Below, in pieces: positions 23,269-31,083 of a stretch of 37,509 nucleotides of DNA. Location of the stretch: contig CP070685.1 of NCBI GenBank assembly GCA_020352895.1, positions 2,387,975-2,425,483 on the forward strand, written 5' to 3'. Source of the stretch: Phycisphaerales bacterium (GTDB taxonomy: Bacteria; Planctomycetota; Phycisphaerae; UBA1845; G020352895). Made by a program: the position numbers and the translations under genes. The first letter of the stretch is position 1; each line of letters opens with the position of its first letter. The notes under the pieces were generated by a model, which was not told the DNA's origin, did not search any database, and saw only the letters and a list, made by a program, of their open reading frames with translations.

Positions 23269-25482
23269 ATGATGAGTGAATTCTTCAGCACACGAATCCG
23301 GGGCACGGCGGCGCTCGCGGAGTGTGGACGGCGCCGCCTCCCGCCGTTCCGGCAAGGTGCGCGGTTCCGAAGGGGACTTTGCGTTTGGGTCTGTCTGGGC
23401 GTAGCCGCAGGACTAAGCTCGGGGGCAAGGGCCCAACAACGCCCCCCGACTATGGAGAGCCAACGCTGCTTGAACTGCCATGGGCAAGAGCGAATTGCCA
23501 CCGCCACCGAGAGGGAGCGTGCCTCCATGGTGTCAAGCCCGCCGGCCGCACCGCGCTCAGACTTGAGTGGGCTCTATTTCGACCAGCAGCTTTTCAGCTC
23601 GAGTGTTCATGCAGGCTTGGGCTGTGAAGACTGTCATCCGGGACTGGGCCGTCTGCCGCATCCTGCCAGCCTGCCGGATCCCCAGTGTGATTCCTGCCAC
23701 GCCGCCCAGGCCGACCGGTACTCGCGAGGGGTCCATGGGAGGGAGCTTGATGAGGGGCATGCTCAGGCGCCGCGCTGCTGGGACTGCCACGGGAGCCACA
23801 GGATTCTGCCGCCCACGAAGCGTGATTCCTGGACCTACCCCCTCAACATCCTCACTGTCTGCAGCAGTTGTCATAAGGAGCACGGTATCGCCCCGGATGT
23901 TGAGGCCACGGGCCGAGACCTGGTGGAGTACTACGTGGACAGTGTTCACGGCCGGGCCGTCTCAGAGTCCGGTCTGATCGTGGCGGCCACGTGTGTCGAC
24001 TGCCACGGGGCTCACCAAGTGCTTCCCTCAAGTCACCCGGACTCGCCCGTACATCGGAACCACGTTCCCGAGACTTGTGGCGCCTGCCATGTCGGCATTT
24101 CCGAGGTCTACGGGGAAAGCATCCACTCGCAACTGAGGAAGTCGGGCGGGCCGGCAGGCCGTGGCCCGGTCTGCACGGAGTGTCATTCGGCCCACCGGAT
24201 CACACGAGTGCAAACGAGCGCGTTCGCCCGGGACATCGTGGAGGAGTGCGGTCACTGCCACCAGGACTTGTACTCCACGTACCGAGAGAGCTATCACGGG
24301 CAGGTGAACCGCCTGGGATATCGTCGGGCCGCTCGGTGCAGCGATTGCCACGGCGCCCATGACGTGCGGGCGGTAAGCGATCCTCATTCGCGCGTGTCAG
24401 ATGAGAACCGAATCGCCACCTGCGGTCGCTGTCACGAGGGAGCCAACGCGAACTTTGCGCAGTTCATAGCCCACGCCGATCACCGGGACCGCCGGCGCCA
24501 ACCTCTGCTGTTCGGGGTCTGGCTGTACTTCATCATCGCGATGAGCGGAACCTTCACGTTCTTTGGGTTACACTCCGTGCTGTGGTGGATTCGCTCGTTC
24601 ATTGAGCGGGCCAGGAACGGGCCGAGCCATCACGAGGAACCGGGCTGCGGACGGGCTTATGTTCGCTTCCGACGCATCCACCGTGTGACGCATGCCCTGG
24701 TGATCATCAGCTTCATGGGCCTGACCTTCACGGGCATCCCGCTCAAGTTTAGCGATCAGCCTTGGGCCTTGATGTTGGCCACCGCCCTGGGTGGAGGCAA
24801 CGTGATGGGCATTTTTCATCGATGCTTCGCGATCATCATGCTGATCTATGTTGTCATTCATCTGGGCGTGGTCATTCGATGGGCTCGCGGACAGAGGAAG
24901 GCGGGCCGGAAGGGCTGGCTGTTCGGACCGGATTCGCTCCTTCCGGTGGGTAAGGATCTGCGCGATTTGGGCGGGATGTTCCGGTGGTTTCTGGGACGGG
25001 GGGTGATGCCCAAGTTCGACCGCTGGACCTACTGGGAGAAGTTCGATTACTGGGCGGATGCGGTGGGCACGATCATCATTGGAGGCTCGGGGCTGATTCT
25101 GGCCTTCCCCATCGCGGCCAGCATGATTCTGCCGGGGTGGTTCTTCAACGTGGCCATGATCGTGCACGGGTATGAGGCCCTCCTGGCGGTCGGCTTCATT
25201 TTCACGATGCACTTTTTCAACGCCCACCTTCGGGTGGAGAAGTTCCCCACGGACACGGTGATTTTCAGCGGGCTGCTGAGCGAGGCGGAGATGCGGGCAG
25301 AGCGGCCGCTACAGTTCGAGCGCCTCCAGCGGGAGGGAGAGCTGGACGAATTATTGCGGACGCCCAGGCCCCGTTGGCGCAAGACAGCCGCGAGGATTGT
25401 GGGCGTGACCCTGCTTTTGGCGGGAAGTACGCTGATCGTCTTGATTGTCTGGGCGGGCCTGACGAGTTTCGGACAGGGATAA
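23269..25482 (+). CDS. undecahaem cytochrome c - cytochrome b fusion, CbcL-like architecture, copy 1 (737 aa)
   Basis: A signal segment (about 33-55) precedes eleven CXXCH motifs between residues 67 and 389: CLNCH, CEDCH, CDSCH, CWDCH, CSSCH, CVDCH, CGACH, CTECH, CGHCH, CSDCH and CGRCH. From about residue 412 the protein is a membrane domain of the FdnI/HydC/cytochrome b561 type with His residues suited to two b-haems (RVTHALVIISF, IFHRCFAIIM...VIHLG, VHGYEALL...MHFFNAHLR). Geobacter CbcL has the same architecture and links the quinone pool to periplasmic carriers, so a quinone:cytochrome c oxidoreductase role is likely. ATG at 23269 or 23272 is possible. It is the first gene of a six-gene operon; a second copy closes the same operon at 31084. 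Confidence 0.9.
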   Translation: MMSEFFSTRIRGTAALAECGRRRLPPFRQGARFRRGLCVWVCLGVAAGLSSGARAQQRPPTMESQRCLNCHGQERIATATERERASMVSSPPAAPRSDLSGLYFDQQLFSSSVHAGLGCEDCHPGLGRLPHPASLPDPQCDSCHAAQADRYSRGVHGRELDEGHAQAPRCWDCHGSHRILPPTKRDSWTYPLNILTVCSSCHKEHGIAPDVEATGRDLVEYYVDSVHGRAVSESGLIVAATCVDCHGAHQVLPSSHPDSPVHRNHVPETCGACHVGISEVYGESIHSQLRKSGGPAGRGPVCTECHSAHRITRVQTSAFARDIVEECGHCHQDLYSTYRESYHGQVNRLGYRRAARCSDCHGAHDVRAVSDPHSRVSDENRIATCGRCHEGANANFAQFIAHADHRDRRRQPLLFGVWLYFIIAMSGTFTFFGLHSVLWWIRSFIERARNGPSHHEEPGCGRAYVRFRRIHRVTHALVIISFMGLTFTGIPLKFSDQPWALMLATALGGGNVMGIFHRCFAIIMLIYVVIHLGVVIRWARGQRKAGRKGWLFGPDSLLPVGKDLRDLGGMFRWFLGRGVMPKFDRWTYWEKFDYWADAVGTIIIGGSGLILAFPIAASMILPGWFFNVAMIVHGYEALLAVGFIFTMHFFNAHLRVEKFPTDTVIFSGLLSEAEMRAERPLQFERLQREGELDELLRTPRPRWRKTAARIVGVTLLLAGSTLIVLIVWAGLTSFGQG

Positions 25483-25485
25483 GAA

Positions 25486-27039
25486 GTGTCGGACAAGCGG
25501 GAACCAGAATCCATGCAGATAGGTGAGCAGCGGTCTTCACGGCGGCCGCTATGGTGGCGAGTGCTGGGCCTTCGCCGCCGCAAAGGCAAATGGATCGGCA
25601 TCGGCCTGACCTTGTGGGGATGGGCCCTGGTGGTGGTTCTGGCCGCGGTCATAGGAGGGACAGGCTTCGCGGAGTACTCGATGCAGCCCGAGTTCTGCCG
25701 CTCCTGCCACATCATGGAACCGTATTACCAGGCATGGCACCGCTCCACTCACAAGGACGTGGCCTGCCAGGACTGCCACTTCGAGCCCGGGTGGCGGAAC
25801 ACTCTCAAGGGCAAGTATCAGGCCTCAGCCCAAGTGGCCAAGTATCTGACCCGAACCTACGGCACCAAGCCCCACGCCGAAATCCGCGATGAGAGTTGTC
25901 TGCGCAGCGGCTGTCACGAGAAGCGCCTCTTGGAGGGAAAAGTGCGCTGGGGCATGATTGCCACCGATGGTGAGCCCATCGAGGTTTCATTCGACCATAC
26001 GCCGCACCTGGGTCGACTTCGGAGAGGTAAGCAGCTCCGCTGCGTGAGCTGCCACTCGCAGATTGTGCAGGGGGAGCACCTGACCGTAACCCTGGACACG
26101 TGCTTCATCTGCCATTTCAAAGGCCTGCGGCATGGGCGCGACAACGAGGTGCTGGGCGGATGCCGCTCCTGCCATGACGCCCCACGCCATGTGATCCAGA
26201 TGGAGCTCGGTTTGTTTGACCACCAGGAGTACGTGGCCCGCGGCGTCGCCTGCGAGAACTGCCACAGTGATTCGGTCAGCGGTGATGGACAGGTGCCGAA
26301 GCAGGTCTGCGGCAATTGTCACAACCAGGCCGAGCACCTGGCGCGATTTGAGGACACTGATTTCCTGCATAGCAACCACGTGACCAGCCACAAGATAGAG
26401 TGTACGAACTGCCATATTCAGATAGAACACCAGCTCAGCGCCTCTGCAAGAGACCGGAGCGGTTCCTGCGGAGCCTGCCATATGGGCAACCATGGGGGCC
26501 CGGCCGAACTGTATTTCGGAGTCGGAGGGCGGGGTGTTCCGGACATGCCCAGCCCGATGGCCCGATCCGAGGTGGACTGTATCGCCTGCCATCGCCACCG
26601 TCAGAATCCGGAGAGCGTAGCCGAAATCGCGGGCCAGACCTTTACCGCCGTCGGCGAGAGCTGCACGTACTGCCACGGGCCCAAGTATGATGGCACCCTG
26701 GAAGAGTGGGAGCAGAGGATTACCGCGAAGCAGGATGAGACGGCTGCGTTGTACGCCCGGACCGAAGCGGCCCTGGCGGGGGCGGAGTTGTCGGCATCCA
26801 CGCGGAGGCGTGCGCGGAGCCTCCTGGCGGACGCCGAGCACAATCGGCTGTTGGTGAAGCTAGGGAGAGGCGTACACAACGTGAATTATGCTACAGCCCT
26901 CCTTAATGCGGCCAATGAATTCTGCCGGCAGGCGGAAGCGATGGTCGCACGGACCGCCGCCGAATCGCCAGGGCGGGCGGCGTCGGCGAGCAGCGGGTCG
27001 GCCGGCTCTGAAGTGCCGGATCCGAAGAAGCGCGGATGA
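25486..27039 (+). CDS. NapC/NirT-type inner-membrane cytochrome with about 12 haems, ImcH-like (517 aa)
   Basis: The GTG at 25486 has AGGGA upstream and lies 3 bases after the previous stop. One N-terminal membrane helix (about 36-58) is followed by a NapC-like start: SMQPEFCRSCHIMEPYYQAW, STHKDVACQDCH. There are eleven CXXCH motifs plus one CX4CH (CLRSGCH, 139-145). NapC-family proteins oxidise quinol and feed periplasmic partners; Geobacter ImcH is a longer member required for high-potential extracellular electron transfer. This protein has more haems than the tetrahaem NapC core or the seven I recall for ImcH. The last 110 residues are haem-free, helical and charged. The stop overlaps the next start (ATGA). 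Confidence 0.87.
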   Translation: MSDKREPESMQIGEQRSSRRPLWWRVLGLRRRKGKWIGIGLTLWGWALVVVLAAVIGGTGFAEYSMQPEFCRSCHIMEPYYQAWHRSTHKDVACQDCHFEPGWRNTLKGKYQASAQVAKYLTRTYGTKPHAEIRDESCLRSGCHEKRLLEGKVRWGMIATDGEPIEVSFDHTPHLGRLRRGKQLRCVSCHSQIVQGEHLTVTLDTCFICHFKGLRHGRDNEVLGGCRSCHDAPRHVIQMELGLFDHQEYVARGVACENCHSDSVSGDGQVPKQVCGNCHNQAEHLARFEDTDFLHSNHVTSHKIECTNCHIQIEHQLSASARDRSGSCGACHMGNHGGPAELYFGVGGRGVPDMPSPMARSEVDCIACHRHRQNPESVAEIAGQTFTAVGESCTYCHGPKYDGTLEEWEQRITAKQDETAALYARTEAALAGAELSASTRRRARSLLADAEHNRLLVKLGRGVHNVNYATALLNAANEFCRQAEAMVARTAAESPGRAASASSGSAGSEVPDPKKRG

Positions 27040-28571
27040 CTGTCATGCAGGAGCCTGTGGTATTCCGAGGTTTCATCGATTGCCGGGCCCCGCGCGCGAT
27101 GTTCGCGGCCGTCCTGATCCTGGTCGCGGCCGTGGGCTGTCGTTCTGATCTCGGCTCGCCAGATCCTGAGAGCCCCGTGGTTGAGTTGCCGGCCCCCGAG
27201 ACGGCTGAAACGACCCCCGAGGCTGCCCCCGTGGCTCCGGCGTCACCCGCGACAACCGCCGCCGCGGACGTTCTCCCTGAACAGACCGGCTGCCTGACGG
27301 ACGGCTGCCATCAGGATCTTCTCGAAGTGGCCTACCGGCATGGGCCGGTGGTTGCCGGAGCCTGCGACGCCTGCCACGAGGCGGAGCAGCCGGAACACAA
27401 GTTCCCGCTCAAGAGACCGGGCGTAGAAGGTTGCACGTTTTGTCATCCGGCTACCGGGCATAAGAAGTACGTGCACGAGGTGATTGACCGCGAAGGTTGC
27501 CTACCCTGCCACGATCCGCACGGCTCGGAGTCCAAGTTTCTGCTCACGGCGCCCGGAGTGGAATTAACCTGCCAGCAGTGCCATTACATCGAACGGAAGT
27601 CGCATCTACACGGTCCGTTTGCGGCGGGCCTGTGCACTGCCTGTCACCAGCCACACGAGAGCGACAACCCATTCCTGCTGATCGGCGGCGCGGGTAAGGA
27701 GCACTGCCTGGTTTGCCATCAGGGGTTGAAGCGCCAGCTCCTCAGCGCGGGGCCGGAGGCCACCCACTCGCCTGTCGAGGAGGGATGTGTTGGGTGCCAC
27801 GAAGCCCATTCCTCACCCTACGGTGGTATGTTGACAGAGCCGGTCGAGGAGCTGTGCTTCGGGTGCCACGTCGACATCGAAGAGACGGTTGCGGAGGCGG
27901 AGTCGCCGCATGGGGCCGTTTTCACCGGTCATCGCTGTGCGAATTGCCACGATCCCCACGCGGTGGGCCGACCGTTCCTGCTGCGAGACGAACTGAGAAC
28001 ACTGTGCTTGCAGTGTCACGACAAGCCGCTTGAGGCCTACGACGGCCGTATCATTCCGGACATGCGTCCGGTACTCACGGGTTCGGGACGTGAATCGCTG
28101 CACGGGCCGGTGCGCACGGGGCAATGCAGCGCTTGCCATCAGGTACACGGTTCGAGCAATGCCAGACTGCTGTATAAGTACTTTCCCCCGGCGTTCTATC
28201 AAGCTTTTGATCTGGCCAATTACGCCCTGTGTTTCGACTGCCACAGCCCGGCCGCCGTTTTGGAAGAGCAGACCACGGCGCTAACCAACTTCCGCGACGG
28301 CCAGCGAAACCTCCACTATCTACATGTGAACCGGCCCGAGAAAGGACGGAGCTGCCGGACTTGTCACGAGATCCACGGCAGCAATCTGCCCAAGCATATG
28401 GCCGGGCAGGTGCCTTTTGAGGGTGGAGGCTGGTCGATGCCCATCCGCTTCGAGCAGACCCCGACCGGCGGGCGCTGCAGCCCGGGTTGTCACGAGCCGA
28501 TGGAGTATGATCGGAGCCCCGGGAGGCACGGCGGATCGCGCCCAGGGAGCTCGGCCAGTGCAGTGAGGTGA
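27036..28571 (+). CDS. pentadecahaem c-type cytochrome lipoprotein B (511 aa)
   Basis: The ATG at 27036 overlaps the upstream stop. The signal ends in the lipobox AAVGC (Cys35), followed by a Pro/Ala/Glu-rich linker of about 50 residues, so the haem domain is tethered to a membrane by a flexible arm. It has one CX4CH (CLTDGCH), thirteen CXXCH and a final CX3CH (CSPGCH). The C-terminal signature HYLHVNRPEKGRSCRTCHEIHGS...VPFEGGGW is shared with the proteins at 21321 and 28575. Unlike those, it is a lipoprotein, so it may sit on the inner face of the outer membrane or at the inner membrane and relay electrons between the c/b fusions and the barrel conduit. Confidence 0.9.
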   Translation: MTVMQEPVVFRGFIDCRAPRAMFAAVLILVAAVGCRSDLGSPDPESPVVELPAPETAETTPEAAPVAPASPATTAAADVLPEQTGCLTDGCHQDLLEVAYRHGPVVAGACDACHEAEQPEHKFPLKRPGVEGCTFCHPATGHKKYVHEVIDREGCLPCHDPHGSESKFLLTAPGVELTCQQCHYIERKSHLHGPFAAGLCTACHQPHESDNPFLLIGGAGKEHCLVCHQGLKRQLLSAGPEATHSPVEEGCVGCHEAHSSPYGGMLTEPVEELCFGCHVDIEETVAEAESPHGAVFTGHRCANCHDPHAVGRPFLLRDELRTLCLQCHDKPLEAYDGRIIPDMRPVLTGSGRESLHGPVRTGQCSACHQVHGSSNARLLYKYFPPAFYQAFDLANYALCFDCHSPAAVLEEQTTALTNFRDGQRNLHYLHVNRPEKGRSCRTCHEIHGSNLPKHMAGQVPFEGGGWSMPIRFEQTPTGGRCSPGCHEPMEYDRSPGRHGGSRPGSSASAVR

Positions 28572-28574
28572 AGT

Positions 28575-30017
28575 GTGAGAACTCCGACGCGGCAAACGAC
28601 ACAGATTCTGGGGGGGCTGATGATCCTGGGGCTTGCGTCCAGCCTGCGGGCAGAGCCGGTCCAGAAGCCCACCCAGTCAGTCCCACGGGAGGGCTGCGTG
28701 ACTGCCGAATGTCACCCTGGAATCAAGAGTATGCGATTCACGCACGGGCCGGTGGGGGTGGACGCCTGCGACGCCTGCCACGAGGAAGCCGACCCCCTCA
28801 AGCACACTTTTTCGTATCCCCGGACCGGGCAGGAGCTGTGCGGGTTCTGCCATCAACTCGACCTGAGCGGGCAGTACGTGCACGAACCGGTTGCTCAGGG
28901 CACCTGCACCGAGTGCCACGATCCTCATGGGGGGCAGGAGCGATTCATGCTCCGCGGCGGCGAAGGGGCTTCCAGTTGCGCGCGATGTCACGTTGATGTG
29001 ACCGAAGGGCTGCCTGTGGTGCACGGACCGGTGGCCGCGGGCATCTGCACCACCTGCCACCGGCCGCACAGCTCGGACAACCCCAAGCTCCTCGCCCATT
29101 CGGGGCCAGACCTGTGCCTCGAATGTCATCTTTCCACCAAGCAACACCTGGAACGAGTGCGGAACATCCACGGACCGGTTTCGGTGGACTGCCTGGCCTG
29201 TCACCGCCCTCACGCCGCCGAGAGGAAGATGATGGTCAAAGCGGATACCAGGGAACTCTGTCTGGAGTGCCATTCACAGATCGCCGCCGTGGTTCAAGAG
29301 GCGACCACCACACACGGTGCGGTTTCAACGGGCCAAGCCTGTCGCAACTGCCACGACCCCCACGGGAGCGACTATGCCGCGATCCTCATCAATGATATGG
29401 TGGAGGTGTGCCTTTCCTGCCATGATCGGGAGATCGATCTGGAGGACGGAACCAAGCTGATGAACATGAAGGCCGTCCTCGCCGAAGGCACGAGTCTGCA
29501 CGGACCAATCGCCCAGCGGAGCTGCGTGGCCTGCCACCAGATTCATGGAGGCAATATCTTCCGTTTGCTGTTCAAGGAGTATCCACCCGAGTTCTATGCT
29601 CCCTTCCTGGAGGAGAGTTACGCGCTGTGTTTCGCGTGCCACAACCGCGAGCTGGTTCTCGATCCGCGCACGGGCGGCCTGACCGACTTCCGCAACGGTG
29701 ACCTGAACCTTCACTACCTGCATGTGAACAAGGACATCAAGGGCCGGACCTGTCGTGCCTGTCACGAGACCCATGCCAGCAGGAAGGCGAAGCACATTCG
29801 TGACTCTGTGCCCTTTGGCACCGGCGGATGGAAGCTGCCCATCAACTATGAGAAGACTGAGACAGGCGGTGGCTGCAGGCCGGGTTGCCACCGACCTTCC
29901 CGGTACGACCGCCAGAACCCCCTGATCTACGAACCCCCTGACGAGCCCGCCATATGGCCCGAGACCACGGCGGCGCCCGCCGCAAGCCAACCCACGACAC
30001 GCCCCGAAGGAGGTTGA
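28575..30017 (+). CDS. pentadecahaem c-type cytochrome C (480 aa)
   Basis: The GTG at 28575 follows GAGGTG at good spacing, 3 bases after the previous stop. A signal peptide (MILGLASSLRA) is followed by CVTAECH (CX4CH), thirteen CXXCH motifs and a terminal CRPGCH (CX3CH). Motif order and spacing parallel the preceding gene, and the C-terminal block (HYLHVNKDIKGRTCRACHETHAS...VPFGTGGW) is even closer to the copy at 21321. It has no lipobox, so it is probably a soluble periplasmic wire. A Pro/Thr-rich tail closes the protein. The tandem arrangement with 27036 suggests local duplication followed by division of labour between soluble and tethered forms. Confidence 0.9.
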   Translation: MRTPTRQTTQILGGLMILGLASSLRAEPVQKPTQSVPREGCVTAECHPGIKSMRFTHGPVGVDACDACHEEADPLKHTFSYPRTGQELCGFCHQLDLSGQYVHEPVAQGTCTECHDPHGGQERFMLRGGEGASSCARCHVDVTEGLPVVHGPVAAGICTTCHRPHSSDNPKLLAHSGPDLCLECHLSTKQHLERVRNIHGPVSVDCLACHRPHAAERKMMVKADTRELCLECHSQIAAVVQEATTTHGAVSTGQACRNCHDPHGSDYAAILINDMVEVCLSCHDREIDLEDGTKLMNMKAVLAEGTSLHGPIAQRSCVACHQIHGGNIFRLLFKEYPPEFYAPFLEESYALCFACHNRELVLDPRTGGLTDFRNGDLNLHYLHVNKDIKGRTCRACHETHASRKAKHIRDSVPFGTGGWKLPINYEKTETGGGCRPGCHRPSRYDRQNPLIYEPPDEPAIWPETTAAPAASQPTTRPEGG

Positions 30018-30022
30018 CGCCG

Positions 30023-31024
30023 ATGCGCAGATTCCATTTCACCTGCCTTGTGATGAGCTTGACCTTCCCGCTTGTGCCCGTTCCCCAGGCCCGGGCCGAT
30101 CGGCTGCGCAATCTTAACGTGGGTGAGCCTCTGCCCCCATTCAGGGGCACTGGATTGGACGGCCAGCCGGTGACGAGCGAACTCGCGGAGGGCAAGGCCC
30201 TTATGCTGGTCTATCTGAGTGCGCGCCAGAGGCAGTCCGAGGAGGCGGTGGCCTCGGGCCACCGGATCGCGGGCAACATCGGCGGAAGCAAACTCGCCGT
30301 GGTTTACATGTCCGCCGACAGTGAGGAAGCCGATTATTTCCGCCTGCTACGGGATCGGATCATGGCCCATGAGCCCTTCGTCGTCGACGAGGGGCGGACC
30401 TACTACGGTCAGGTCGGGCTCTTGGTCTTCCCAACCACGCTCATCGCCTCGAGGGAGGGCAAGCTGCTGCACGTGCTCTCCGGCTGGAATCGGGATTACG
30501 AATTCCAGGCCGACCTCTACTGCCGCCATGCCCTGGGAGAATTCGACGACGAGGAGCTGGCCCAGCGGCTAGCCAGCAAGCCGCGAATCAAAGATGAGGT
30601 TCGGGCCAAGGTAGACCGCCACCGCTCCGCCGCAGCGATCCTTCGGGGGAAAGGTATGGCCCAGGCCGCCATGGTCGAGCTGGAGCAGGCCCTTGCGGTG
30701 GACCCGGAGTGTCCTGATGTAATCGTCGATCTGGCTGACCTGCTCGTCTCCGAGGGAAGGGGCGACGAAGCTGAGAAGCGGATCCAGGCGTTGCTGGTCC
30801 GGCAACCGGACTTCCATCGGGCCAAGCTCGTGCTAGGACTGATCAGCCTGAAGCGCGACCGGCTGGACCAGGCCGAGAAACTGCTCAACGAGGCGCTGGT
30901 AATGAATCCCGACCCCGTGCGGGTGCATTACTACCTCGGACAGCTTTACGAGAAGAAAGGCGAGTACAAGCAGGCCGCGGAGCACTACCGCGAGGCCCTG
31001 GAGCGGTCTCTGAACGAAAGGTAG
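30023..31024 (+). CDS. second exported redoxin-fold/TPR protein lacking CXXC (333 aa)
   Basis: The ATG at 30023 has a near-perfect AAGGAGGT upstream and gives a clear signal peptide (ending near QARA). The redoxin domain starts NVGEPLPPFRGTGLDG; at the active-site position it reads VYLSARQRQSEE, with no cysteine. The cis-Pro strand is present (VFPTTLIASREG). TPR repeats fill the last 130 residues (AMVELEQALAVDPECPDVIVDLADLL and following). It is the paralogue of the protein at 20245-21324 and, like it, directly follows a 15-haem cytochrome gene. The repeated pairing suggests a function tied to these cytochromes, for example as an assembly factor or docking scaffold; this is inference. Confidence 0.82.
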   Translation: MRRFHFTCLVMSLTFPLVPVPQARADRLRNLNVGEPLPPFRGTGLDGQPVTSELAEGKALMLVYLSARQRQSEEAVASGHRIAGNIGGSKLAVVYMSADSEEADYFRLLRDRIMAHEPFVVDEGRTYYGQVGLLVFPTTLIASREGKLLHVLSGWNRDYEFQADLYCRHALGEFDDEELAQRLASKPRIKDEVRAKVDRHRSAAAILRGKGMAQAAMVELEQALAVDPECPDVIVDLADLLVSEGRGDEAEKRIQALLVRQPDFHRAKLVLGLISLKRDRLDQAEKLLNEALVMNPDPVRVHYYLGQLYEKKGEYKQAAEHYREALERSLNER

Positions 31025-31083
31025 ACGCAGGTCGGGGCGGAGTACTTCCGAGCTCCACGCTCGCAACGTACGGACTTGTTCGC

